DNA of 64,000 nt from a bacterium (GTDB taxonomy: Bacteria; Myxococcota_A; Polyangia; Nannocystales; Nannocystaceae). Shown here piece after piece: positions 8,310 through 16,129 of this stretch. Numbering within the stretch: the first letter of the stretch is position 1; each line of letters opens with the position of its first letter. The translations under genes and the position numbers were made by a program. The notes under the pieces are model-generated. The model made no database searches, was not told where the DNA came from, and saw only the letters and a list, made by a program, of their open reading frames with translations. The stretch lies in NCBI GenBank assembly GCA_024742475.1, contig JANSYI010000028.1, positions 54,573 through 118,572 on the forward strand, read 5' to 3'.

Positions 8310-9644
8310 ATGGCGCATTTCGAACTCGAGGACGCATATCCGGACCACGCACGCATCAAGGTGATCGGTGTCGGGGGTGCGGGAGGCAACGCGGTCAACA
8401 CGATGATCGCCCACAACGTCGAGGGCGTGGAGTTCCTCAGCGCGAACACGGATGTTCAGGCGCTGGAGAAGAACCTGGCGCCCACACGCATCCAGCTCGG
8501 CAGCGCCGTCACCCGGGGCCTGGGCGCGGGTGCCAACCCCGACCGCGGTCGCGAAGCGGCGCTCGAGAGCGTCCACGAGCTCACGGAGGCGCTTCAGGGC
8601 GCCGACATGGTCTTCGTCACCGCCGGCATGGGCGGCGGCACCGGAACGGGCGCGGCACCGATCGTGGCGCAAGTGGCCCGCGAGTGCGGGGCGCTGTGCG
8701 TCGGCGTCGTCACCAAGCCCTTCCGCTTCGAAGGTCGTCGCCGCGGTCGCATCGCCGGCACGGGCATCGAGACCCTCGAGCAGGCCGTCGACACCCTCAT
8801 CACCATTCCCAACGATCGCCTGCTCGACGTCACCAGCACGTCGACGAGCCTGCTCGACAGCTTCAAGCTCGCCGACGAGGTCCTGCAGCACGCGACGCAG
8901 GGGGTCTCGGACCTCATCACCATCCCGGGCATCATCAACGTCGACTTCGCCGACGTGCGCACGATCATGTCCGACCAGGGCCGCGCGCTGATGGGCATGG
9001 GCATCGCGAGCGAAGAGGGCCGCGCCGTCGTGGCCGCCCAGCAGGCGATCAACAGCCCGCTGCTCGAGGACGTCACTATCGAGGGGGCGCAGGGCATTCT
9101 GATCAACATCACGGCCGGGCCCGACCTGAAGCTGCACGAAGTCGAAGAGGCCGCGTCGCTCGTTCAAGAGGCCGCGCACGAAGACTGCAACATCATCTTT
9201 GGCGCCGTCATCGACGACTCGATGGGCGAGACGCTGCGCATCACCGTCATTGCGACGGGGTTCGACCAGCACGCACCGGCCGAAGAGGTGCTCGAGCACG
9301 CGATAAAGAGCCACGGCCATCGCCGACAGAGCTCCATCGTCGCTGCCGGCACCATGGGGCCCCGAGGTCGTCAGATGGTCACCCCTGGCCCCGCCATGCG
9401 GCAACCGCAGGGCAACGCCTTCATGACGGCGACCGGGCAGCCGCCGCAGAAGTCTTCGGCATCGCTCGTGCGTGGCAACGCGCGCGGGTCTGCGCCGCAG
9501 CAGCCCTCTCAGCCGGAGCCGCGATCGTCCTCGTCGAGCAACGGTTGGCCTGCCCCCGAGGTCCAGCCCAGCAGTGACCCGCAGGACATCCCCGCGTTCT
9601 TGCGTCGCCGCCCCAACGACTCGGGCGACGGCTTCATGCGCTGA
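8310..9644 (+). CDS. ftsZ: Cell division protein FtsZ
   Basis: 444 residues from the ATG at 8310; an upstream in-frame ATG at 8241 adds 23 non-conserved residues and lacks a clear ribosome-binding site. The tubulin-like GTPase signatures are present: VGGAGGNAVN, the GGGTGTGAAP loop, and the T7 region (IINVDFADVRTIM). A Gln/Pro/Ser-rich linker of about 100 residues leads to the conserved C-terminal peptide DIPAFLRR, which binds FtsA and other partners. FtsZ forms the cytokinetic ring. Here ftsZ lies before ftsQ and ftsA rather than after them, with an antisense gene in between. Confidence 0.97.
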   Translation: MAHFELEDAYPDHARIKVIGVGGAGGNAVNTMIAHNVEGVEFLSANTDVQALEKNLAPTRIQLGSAVTRGLGAGANPDRGREAALESVHELTEALQGADMVFVTAGMGGGTGTGAAPIVAQVARECGALCVGVVTKPFRFEGRRRGRIAGTGIETLEQAVDTLITIPNDRLLDVTSTSTSLLDSFKLADEVLQHATQGVSDLITIPGIINVDFADVRTIMSDQGRALMGMGIASEEGRAVVAAQQAINSPLLEDVTIEGAQGILINITAGPDLKLHEVEEAASLVQEAAHEDCNIIFGAVIDDSMGETLRITVIATGFDQHAPAEEVLEHAIKSHGHRRQSSIVAAGTMGPRGRQMVTPGPAMRQPQGNAFMTATGQPPQKSSASLVRGNARGSAPQQPSQPEPRSSSSSNGWPAPEVQPSSDPQDIPAFLRRRPNDSGDGFMR

Positions 9645-9672
9645 GCGTTCGTCGAGGGCAGAACCAAAGAGA

Positions 9673-9710
9673 GAAGGCGTCACGGGAGCTCCCGGACGCC
9701 TTCTTTCGTT
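9673..9710. terminator. Rho-independent terminator between ftsZ and the convergent histone-fold gene
   Basis: A perfect inverted repeat pairs 9673-9681 (GAAGGCGTC) with 9695-9703, and an inner CGGGAG/CTCCCG extends the stem. A T-rich TTTCGTT follows on the plus strand and an A-rich stretch lies on the other side, so it could serve both convergent genes. It starts 28 bp after the ftsZ stop. Confidence 0.85.
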
Positions 9711-9744
9711 CGCGCTTGCCGAGGCGAGCGCGGTGCATGACCGC

Positions 9745-9954
9745 TTAGAGGTCGTAGGGGCGGACGGTGCCGCGCTTGTTGTCCTGGGCGCGCTGAATTG
9801 CGGCTTCGAGGAGGTCGTGGACCTTCTCGGACACGGCCTGGACCAGCTCGCCATCGCTGCGCAGGCCAGCGTTACGAACGACGTCCTTGACCTTGGAGCC
9901 GACGACGACCACTTCGCGGGGTTTCTTCTTGGATGCTTTCTTTGCCTTCGCCAT
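9745..9954 (-). CDS. Histone-fold DNA-binding protein (bacterial histone)
   Basis: 69 residues. A basic tail (MAKAKKASKKKPR) precedes a single predicted histone fold: alpha1 at about 19-28 (SKVKDVVRNAG), a long alpha2 at about 33-58 (GELVQAVSEKVHDLLEAAIQ), and the loop/alpha3 signature RGTVRPYDL at the C-terminus. This layout matches the short single-fold histones described in Bdellovibrio (Bd0055) and resembles archaeal histones. It would be a dimeric DNA-binding nucleoid protein. The ATG at 9954 has a GAGAAG about six bases upstream; an upstream in-frame start would add an unconserved stretch. It is antisense to the division genes and has its own promoter. Confidence 0.88.
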   Translation of the reverse strand: MAKAKKASKKKPREVVVVGSKVKDVVRNAGLRSDGELVQAVSEKVHDLLEAAIQRAQDNKRGTVRPYDL

Positions 9955-10014
9955 TGTCTTCTCGCCTGTGTTTCGTAGGCACGGCCTGCGTCTTGGGCAG
10001 CCCGTTGCGAATGG

Positions 10015-10042
10015 ATTGTAGGCAGGTCGGATCGACAGACAA
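10015..10042 (-). promoter_or_regulatory. Sigma70-like promoter of the histone-fold gene
   Basis: On the minus strand TTGTCT (10042-10037) is separated by 16 bases from TACAAT (10020-10015), about 60 bases upstream of the ATG at 9954. It is unusually close to consensus for a 70% GC region, which suggests strong constitutive transcription. The rest of 9955-10258 holds no gene. Confidence 0.6.
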
Positions 10043-10258
10043 CCGAAAAATGCCCCCAATTGGCCGAATTCCGCCGCCTACAGAGGAGATCGGATTCGGG
10101 CGAATTTTGGGGGGGCGTGCGGCCTCCCGCGCAGCCGCAATCCACAGGCCGCAGCGCCCGAGGGCGCCGGCACGCGACGGTTTCTTGCCTTGAACGGCGC
10201 GTCCCTGTATTGCCGAGATACGACCCTCTAGCTGGCCGAATTGAGCAGTTTTCCGACG

Positions 10259-11371
10259 ATGTCGAAGCGGACGCAGAGCAAGACCCGACCCGGGCGACGA
10301 CGGGCCAAGAAGGCCTCCAAGGCGCCTGTGAGCAACCGTCGTCGGGTGCCGCGGGCCACGTCGCACGGCGCTGATGCGTCCCGCCCAGCCCCCGCGACGC
10401 GTCGCCGCGGCGGGGAGCAGATCCCCCCTGGAGCCCTCGGTCACCTGCCCAAATGGGCCCGGACGGCCGCCCGCTGGGCCCTGCGCCTGGGCGTCGCCGG
10501 AGGCTTGTCCTACGGGGCACTGGTGGGTGTGCAGCACGCATACGACTACGCCACGACCTCGCCGCGCTTCGAAGCCCGGGCGCTGATCTTCGAGCCGACG
10601 CCCCACGTCAGCGACGCGGAGCTTCGCGCGCTGATGGGCATCACCCCCGGCACCAACATCCTCTCGCTCGAGGTCGATGGCTTGGCCTCGAAGATCTCCG
10701 AGCACCCCTGGGTGCGCCGGGCCAGCGTGACCCGCGAGCTTCCCGACACGCTCATCGTCGAGGTGCACGAGCACCAGCCGCGCGCGGTGCTGTTGGCCGG
10801 TGACTTCTACCTCGTGGGCGACGACGGGATTCCGTTCAAGCCGCTCGAGACCGGAGAGCGGGGCACGCTGCCGGTCATCACCGGCGTCGAGGCGCAGTCG
10901 GTCTTCACCGAGCCCGAGCACGCGCAGAAGATCGTCCGACGGGCGCTCGACATCCTCGAGATCTACGGCACCAAACAGCGTCCGCGCCTGAGCGAGATCA
11001 ACATCGACGACACGGGCTCGGCCACGCTGTACACGGCCGACCTGGGCAGCCAGCTTCGGTTGGGCCGCACGGGAGTCGAGGCGGCGCTCACCCGCTACGA
11101 CGCGCTGCGTGCAGCGCTGGGCGAAGAGTCCGACAAGCTTGCGGTCGCGCACTTGGACGCGACGAGTGCGACCGAAGGGAAGGAACGCGTGGTGGCGAGC
11201 TTCTTCCCCACCAAAGATGTTCCCGAGTTCGTCGAAGACGCGGCCGCGCAGGCCGAACAACGGGCGCTCGAGCACAAGCTCGCTCTGGATGCCCACAAAG
11301 ACGCCAAGAAAAAGAAGAAGGCCCGTAAAGGGGGCCACGGCGGCAAGTCCCGACTGCCGCGCTACGAGTAA
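10259..11371 (+). CDS. ftsQ: Cell division protein FtsQ
   Basis: 370 residues from the ATG at 10259. A long basic cytoplasmic N-terminus (about 75 residues, many Arg/Lys) leads to one transmembrane helix (LRLGVAGGLSYGALVGV). A POTRA domain follows (ARALIFEPTPHVSDAELRAL, WVRRASVTRELPDTLIVEV), then the FtsQ beta domain. An unusual Lys-rich tail (DAKKKKKARKG) ends the protein. FtsQ links early and late divisome proteins in the periplasm. Eleven bases separate it from ftsA, so the two form an operon. Confidence 0.93.
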   Translation: MSKRTQSKTRPGRRRAKKASKAPVSNRRRVPRATSHGADASRPAPATRRRGGEQIPPGALGHLPKWARTAARWALRLGVAGGLSYGALVGVQHAYDYATTSPRFEARALIFEPTPHVSDAELRALMGITPGTNILSLEVDGLASKISEHPWVRRASVTRELPDTLIVEVHEHQPRAVLLAGDFYLVGDDGIPFKPLETGERGTLPVITGVEAQSVFTEPEHAQKIVRRALDILEIYGTKQRPRLSEINIDDTGSATLYTADLGSQLRLGRTGVEAALTRYDALRAALGEESDKLAVAHLDATSATEGKERVVASFFPTKDVPEFVEDAAAQAEQRALEHKLALDAHKDAKKKKKARKGGHGGKSRLPRYE

Positions 11372-11382
11372 ACGGAGGAGTC

Positions 11383-12666
11383 ATGGCCGAGGTTGGAGAA
11401 ATCATCTGCGGACTGGACGTTGGCACCACGAAGGTGGCGGCGATCATCGGCGAAGTGACGGAGAACGGCATCGAGGTGCTGGGCGTGGGCACGAGTCCCT
11501 CCGAAGGCCTTCGACAGGGCGTCGTCGTGAACATCGAGGCGACCACGGGCAGCATCGCCGCTGCGGTGGCCGAGGCCGAGCAGATGGCGGCAGCCGACGT
11601 GCAGTCGGTCTACGTGGGCATCGCCGGCGGTCACGTACAGGGCTTCAACAGCTACGGCCAAGTGAGCATGCGTAGCCGCGAGGTCGAGGACCTCGACGTG
11701 GCGCGGGTCATCGAGCAGGCCAAAGCGGTCAACATTCCGCTCGACCGACAGATCCTGCACACCATACCGCTCGAGTACATCATCGACGGCCAGGGCCAGA
11801 TCCGCGACCCCATCGGCATGAACGGGGTGCGCATGGAGGTCAAGGCGCACGTGCTCACCGCGTCGCTGACGTCGGTGCAGAACATCGTCAAGTGCTGCAA
11901 CCGCGCTGGCCTCGAGGTCGTCGAGGTCGTGCTCGAGCCGCTCGCGAGCTCGCAAGCGGTGCTTCACGCCGACGAGCGGGACCTCGGCGTCGCAATCATC
12001 GACATCGGGGGCGGCACCACGGACCTGTCGGTCTGCTCCGAGGGCAGCAACGTGTTCACCTCGGTCATCGTCATGGGTGGCCACCGCATCACGCAGGACG
12101 TCGCCCACGGGCTCCGGACCAGCGTGGCTGAAGCCGAAGCGATCAAGCGCAAGCACGGCTGCTCGCTGATCAGCATGATCGAAGGCGACGACGTCATCGA
12201 GGTGCCGGGGGTCGGACCGCGACCACCCCGCGAGTTCAAGCGGCGGTTCCTGGCCGAGATCATCGAGCCCCGAGTCGAAGAGATCCTCCTCATGGCCCAG
12301 CAAGAGCTGCTCGCCAGCGGCTGCGCAGAGCTGGCCGCCAGCGGGCTCGTGCTCACTGGCGGTGCCTCCCAGATGGAGGGCATGGTCGAGATCGCCGAGG
12401 ACATCTTTCAGATGCCCGTGCGCCAAGGCGTCCCCACGTCGATTCCCGGCGGCGAGCGTCAAGGCGTGGTCTCGCTGGCCGAAGGGGGCTTCGCGTCGAT
12501 GGTCTCCGACCCCAAGTTCGCCACCGGCGTGGGTCTGGTCCTCTACGGCGCGACCCACGAGCCGATGGCCGACGCCGCCGAGACGGCACCGCGCAAGCGC
12601 TCGGCTCGGGAGGACGGCCCCGGCACCTTCCGCCGGATCACCGACTGGGTTCGGGATATTTTTTAG
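11383..12666 (+). CDS. ftsA: Cell division protein FtsA
   Basis: 427 residues. Actin-like ATPase motifs are present: GLDVGTTKVAAIIG (phosphate 1), IDIGGGTTDLSV (phosphate 2), and LTGGASQMEGM (adenosine). The C-terminal RRITDWVRDIF is the amphipathic membrane-targeting helix that tethers FtsZ to the membrane. A strong Shine-Dalgarno sequence (GGAGGAG) sits about two to three bases before the ATG. The TAG stop is the first triplet of a hairpin repeat element. Confidence 0.97.
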   Translation: MAEVGEIICGLDVGTTKVAAIIGEVTENGIEVLGVGTSPSEGLRQGVVVNIEATTGSIAAAVAEAEQMAAADVQSVYVGIAGGHVQGFNSYGQVSMRSREVEDLDVARVIEQAKAVNIPLDRQILHTIPLEYIIDGQGQIRDPIGMNGVRMEVKAHVLTASLTSVQNIVKCCNRAGLEVVEVVLEPLASSQAVLHADERDLGVAIIDIGGGTTDLSVCSEGSNVFTSVIVMGGHRITQDVAHGLRTSVAEAEAIKRKHGCSLISMIEGDDVIEVPGVGPRPPREFKRRFLAEIIEPRVEEILLMAQQELLASGCAELAASGLVLTGGASQMEGMVEIAEDIFQMPVRQGVPTSIPGGERQGVVSLAEGGFASMVSDPKFATGVGLVLYGATHEPMADAAETAPRKRSAREDGPGTFRRITDWVRDIF

Positions 12667-12745
12667 GGGAACCTCTCGGTTCCCTCGCTGCGGGGGCGGA
12701 GCCCCCTTCGCTCTCCCTCCAAGTTCGGGCGCAGGCGCCCTCGCT
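12664..12745 (+). repeat. Stop-linked hairpin repeat, copy A
   Basis: Beginning at the ftsA TAG, the sequence contains a GGGGAACC-TCTC-GGTTCCC hairpin, a short spacer, a GGGGGC-GGA-GCCCCC hairpin, then CTCCAAGTTCGGGCGC and a CGCTCGCTCGC tail. The same layout recurs at 18761-18843 and four times in 20118-20552. The first hairpin could act in termination or in mRNA 3'-end protection. Confidence 0.85.
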
Positions 12746-12960
12746 CGCTCGCCGTTGGCTCGCTCCTTCGTCCTCGTGTCGTCGGTGGTGGGGGGGAGCG
12801 CCCCTGCGCGCTCGCTCGCCGTTGGCTCGCTCCTTCGTCCGCGTGTCGTCGGTGGTGGGGGGGAGCGCCCCTCCGCGTCTCCCTGCGCGCTCGCTCGTTC
12901 GCCGTTGGCTCGCGCCTTCGTCCGCGTGTCGTCGGTGGTGGGGCGGAGGACGGGCAGAGG
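12741..12960. repeat. Degenerate tandem repeat downstream of ftsA
   Basis: Three copies of a GC-rich unit containing GCCGTTGGCTCGC and GTGTCGTCGGTGGTGGGG begin at 12751, 12818 and 12901. The spacings are therefore 67 and 83 bases. The tract directly follows hairpin repeat copy A and ends just before the hydrolase gene. No coding potential was seen. Confidence 0.8.
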
Positions 12961-12997
12961 GCGTGGCTCTCGAATGGGATAGGCTGTGGCGAGGCCG

Positions 12998-13867
12998 ATG
13001 AAGCACGAGCGACGTGAGATTGAGACTCCTGATGGGACGACGCTGCGGGCGGAGTCGTGGATGCCCGACGAGGTGCGTTGCGTGGTCGTGGTGTCGCACG
13101 GGCAGGGCGAGCACGTCGGTCGCTATGCGGCGCTGGCCGAGGACCTCGAGTCGATCGGGGCGTGGGTGCTCGGCCCGGACCATCGTGGGGAAGGGGCATC
13201 GGGAGGCAAGCGCGGGCACGTAGAGAGCTTCGACGTCTACGGGCACGACCTCGTGCACGTGATGAACGCGTACGCGAAGGACCGACCCGACTGCAAACCC
13301 GGCGCGGTGCCTTGGTTCGTGTTCGGGCACAGCATGGGAGGGCTCATCACGCTCAACGCCTTGGTCGCGGGCATCGTGCCCGAATGGGTCCGCGGCGTCG
13401 TGCTCTCGGCTCCGCTGCTACGGCTGGCGATGGAGCCGCCCGCGCTCAAGGTCATGCTGGGCAAGGTCGCGGCCTTCGTCGCGCCGGGCCTTTCACTGCC
13501 GACCGAGCTGGACGCGAACCACATCAGTCGCGACCCCGCACAGGTCGAGCGCTACCTGGCGGACGAGCGCCGCACCACCGTCGTCTCCGCTCGATGGTTT
13601 CAGCGCATGAACGAGGCACGGCTGCGCGTGATGGCCGAGGTCAAGGACGTCTCCACACCCCTTTACTGGTACGTGGGGACGGGCGACCAGATCTGCGCCC
13701 ACGAGGCCAGCCAAGAGGCGTTCGCGACGCTCCGGGCGCCCGAGGACAACGATCAGACGCTGCAGTCGTGGGGCGGCTACTATCACGAGTTGCACAACGA
13801 GCCGCCCGATCTCCGCACGCCGGTGGTCGAGAGCATTCGCGAGTGGATCGCGGCGCGCATCGACTGA
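12998..13867 (+). CDS. Alpha/beta hydrolase, monoacylglycerol lipase/lysophospholipase-like
   Basis: 289 residues from the ATG at 12998 (a GTG at 12986 is an alternative). The family motifs are HGQGEHVGRY, GPDHRGEGASGG, and the nucleophile elbow GHSMGG. A late YVGTGDQI and YYHELHNEP supply the Asp and His of the triad. This is the Hydrolase_4 pattern of bacterial monoglyceride lipases and lysophospholipases. No signal peptide is seen, so it probably acts on lipids from the cytoplasmic side. It converges with the FG-GAP lipoprotein gene. Confidence 0.92.
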   Translation: MKHERREIETPDGTTLRAESWMPDEVRCVVVVSHGQGEHVGRYAALAEDLESIGAWVLGPDHRGEGASGGKRGHVESFDVYGHDLVHVMNAYAKDRPDCKPGAVPWFVFGHSMGGLITLNALVAGIVPEWVRGVVLSAPLLRLAMEPPALKVMLGKVAAFVAPGLSLPTELDANHISRDPAQVERYLADERRTTVVSARWFQRMNEARLRVMAEVKDVSTPLYWYVGTGDQICAHEASQEAFATLRAPEDNDQTLQSWGGYYHELHNEPPDLRTPVVESIREWIAARID

Positions 13868-13889
13868 CCTGAATGAACGAGGCGGGAGG

Positions 13890-15800
13890 TCAGCCCCAAA
13901 GCACGAGGATGACTCCGCGTGCAGGGTCGGCGATCACGTGGTCCATGGCTCCATCACCGTCGAAGTCCAGCTCGACATATCGCTGGACTCCGGCCAGCCC
14001 GTATCCGTCGTCGGCAGCGCTCTCGGGGTGGTCGAGCACCGTGCCCACCGACCCGCTGGGAGTGTCGTCGAGGGCGATGTCCTCGTCGCTCGCGAACACG
14101 ATGTGTGTGCGGGGTCCGTTCTGTGGGGCGCTGGGGTTGCAGGTCTGATGCACGAACACGTCGCCGCGCCCGTCGCCATCGACATCGCCGGCCGAGCCCA
14201 GGTCGACGCCCGCGCTGCACTCGGAGCCCTCGAACCTCACACCGTCCACCTCGAGGTCGAGGTGGGCATCAAAGGTGGTCACGACGACGACGCGACCGTC
14301 GTTGCCGTCGAAGCGAGCCTCTCCCACCGCAAGGCCGAGTACGCCCGGACCTCCGTAGTCGGGGATGACGGCGAGCGACTCGAGATGGGTCTGCTCGGTC
14401 GCGGTCTCGAAGTACACGCCATCGACGCCTGCGGTGAGTGTGGTGGCGGAGAGGGGGTCCGTACTGGCTTGCCCGAAGACCACGTAGCCGCCAGGGGTGT
14501 CGTCTCTGGCAGGGGAGCGCACCAGCGCGAAGTCGGGTACGTCGTCGCCATCGACGTCGCCGAGCCCTCGGACGGCGACCTCGGCCCCGGTCGCGATACC
14601 GCCAACCTCGAAGTCGTCGCGGATCCACCACCCCGTTGCGCCCGACTCGAGGCTCGCCTGGGTGATCTCGCCGCCGCCGGCCCGGCCTCGGACCACGTAC
14701 GCGTGCGAGTGAGACCCGTCGTCATCGTTGCTGACGGCTCCTAGCACGAAGTCGTCGAGCCCGTCGCCATCGACGTCGCCACCGAGCCCATCGACGTCCA
14801 AGTAGAAGTCGCCGAACGGGGTGTTGCGACTGATCTCGATGGCCGCGTTCGACGCCGCGAGAGCCGTGATGGTGGTGTCCGCGAGGGCGTCACCCCCGTA
14901 GATGACGTACGCGTCGCGGTCGAGCACGGCGAAGTCGTCGAACCCGTCCCCGTTGACGTCGCCGAGACCGGCGACGTTGCTGCCAAACCCGAGGTCGTCG
15001 TCGACACCCTGGATGCGCACACCGCCGGATCCCAGGGCATCGAGCGAGCGCGTCCCGCGACTGGGGTCTCCGTACACGACATAGGCATGCCCGCGGTCGG
15101 CCTCCGCGGTCGGCCACCCCACCACGAGGTCGTCCACGCCATCGCCGTTGACGTCGCCGGCGGCCGCGATCTCGTGTCCGCAGCCGACCGTGTCGTCGGG
15201 GCAGAGGATGTATGCGTCGTCGTCCTCGACGCGACGGCCGGCGATGACCTGAAGCTGAACGTTCTCGAACTCGAAGTTTCGCGCGTCGTCGCGAACCGCA
15301 TACTGGAAGCTGTCGAACTCTCCGAAGATGCCATCGAGCTCGACCTCGATCGCACCGTCCTCGGCGATGGTGTAGGGCCGGTCTCGGCTGGTGACGCCTT
15401 CCTCGGCGAATACCGTCAACGGACCGCCCTCGGGATCGGAGTCGTTCGCGAGTGGGCCGGGCGCGGGGATGACCAGCGAGCCGGTAGGTTGCTCGCGATA
15501 GAACGCGAAGCTGTCGAAGGCGAGTACGGGGGGAAGGTTGGGACCCGGCTCTCCGGAGGATTCCGACTCCGAACCCGCCCCTGAACTCTCTGCCGAGTCG
15601 TCGGTACTCCCGCCGCCCGAGGATGTCGTCGTGGTGGAGTCGGGTGTTGTGGTCGATCCTGAGCCCGCCGTTGGCTCTGATGTCGCACCCCCGGTCGTCG
15701 CGGCGCCCGTGGTATCGGCCTCGGTCGAGGCTGCGTCGTCACCACAGGCGGCGACGAGTGTGACAACGGCAAGCGAAAGCGGGCGGTGGAGACGTGGCAC
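13890..15800 (-). CDS. FG-GAP repeat lipoprotein (integrin-alpha-like propeller)
   Basis: 636 residues from a GTG start. The lipobox VAAC ends the signal peptide, and a Thr/Ser/Gly-rich linker covers about residues 20-90. A cadherin-like segment (LANDSDPEGGPLTV) then precedes a chain of FG-GAP blades, each marked by a calcium-binding DxDGDGxDD variant such as GDVNGDGVDDLVVG. The blades form an integrin-alpha-type beta-propeller, likely on the cell surface. Its ligand is unknown. It converges with the hydrolase gene across 22 bp. Confidence 0.92.
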   Translation of the reverse strand: MPRLHRPLSLAVVTLVAACGDDAASTEADTTGAATTGGATSEPTAGSGSTTTPDSTTTTSSGGGSTDDSAESSGAGSESESSGEPGPNLPPVLAFDSFAFYREQPTGSLVIPAPGPLANDSDPEGGPLTVFAEEGVTSRDRPYTIAEDGAIEVELDGIFGEFDSFQYAVRDDARNFEFENVQLQVIAGRRVEDDDAYILCPDDTVGCGHEIAAAGDVNGDGVDDLVVGWPTAEADRGHAYVVYGDPSRGTRSLDALGSGGVRIQGVDDDLGFGSNVAGLGDVNGDGFDDFAVLDRDAYVIYGGDALADTTITALAASNAAIEISRNTPFGDFYLDVDGLGGDVDGDGLDDFVLGAVSNDDDGSHSHAYVVRGRAGGGEITQASLESGATGWWIRDDFEVGGIATGAEVAVRGLGDVDGDDVPDFALVRSPARDDTPGGYVVFGQASTDPLSATTLTAGVDGVYFETATEQTHLESLAVIPDYGGPGVLGLAVGEARFDGNDGRVVVVTTFDAHLDLEVDGVRFEGSECSAGVDLGSAGDVDGDGRGDVFVHQTCNPSAPQNGPRTHIVFASDEDIALDDTPSGSVGTVLDHPESAADDGYGLAGVQRYVELDFDGDGAMDHVIADPARGVILVLWG

Positions 15801-15883
15801 GGAGCCTCGGACGCCGTCCGAAAGCCCAGATTCAAGGCCGCTACCCGTCGTTTACGTCGTTTACGTTGGAGCTACACGACGCG

Positions 15884-16120
15884 TTACGGCGTGTGGGTCT
15901 TGAGCGAGTCGACCGCGTGCACGGGCGCCGCGTCGCCCTTCATGAGGTGGGCGATGGCACTGAGGACGAGGCGCTGCTGCTGCACTCGGTTCTTGCCCGC
16001 GAAGGCCTCGGAGGTGACCTCGAGGGTGTAGTGCCCACCGCCGCCTGTGGCTTGCACGACGGCGCCGGGGATCGCCTCTTCGACGGAGCTGCGGATCTGC
16101 TCGAGGATGGACTCGCTCAT
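15884..16120 (-). CDS. BolA/IbaG family protein
   Basis: 78 residues, the usual size. The BolA fold is recognisable from the helix-strand start (ILEQIRSSVEEAIPGAVV), the GHYTLEV strand, and the conserved RVQQQRLVLSAIAHLM helix, then VHAVDSLKT. BolA-family proteins partner with monothiol glutaredoxins in iron-sulfur trafficking and affect cell shape. The gene follows murC by nine bases on the same strand, so the two are probably one transcript. The assignment to the BolA rather than the IbaG branch is uncertain. Confidence 0.9.
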   Translation of the reverse strand: MSESILEQIRSSVEEAIPGAVVQATGGGGHYTLEVTSEAFAGKNRVQQQRLVLSAIAHLMKGDAAPVHAVDSLKTHTP

Positions 16121-16129
16121 GGACGCACC

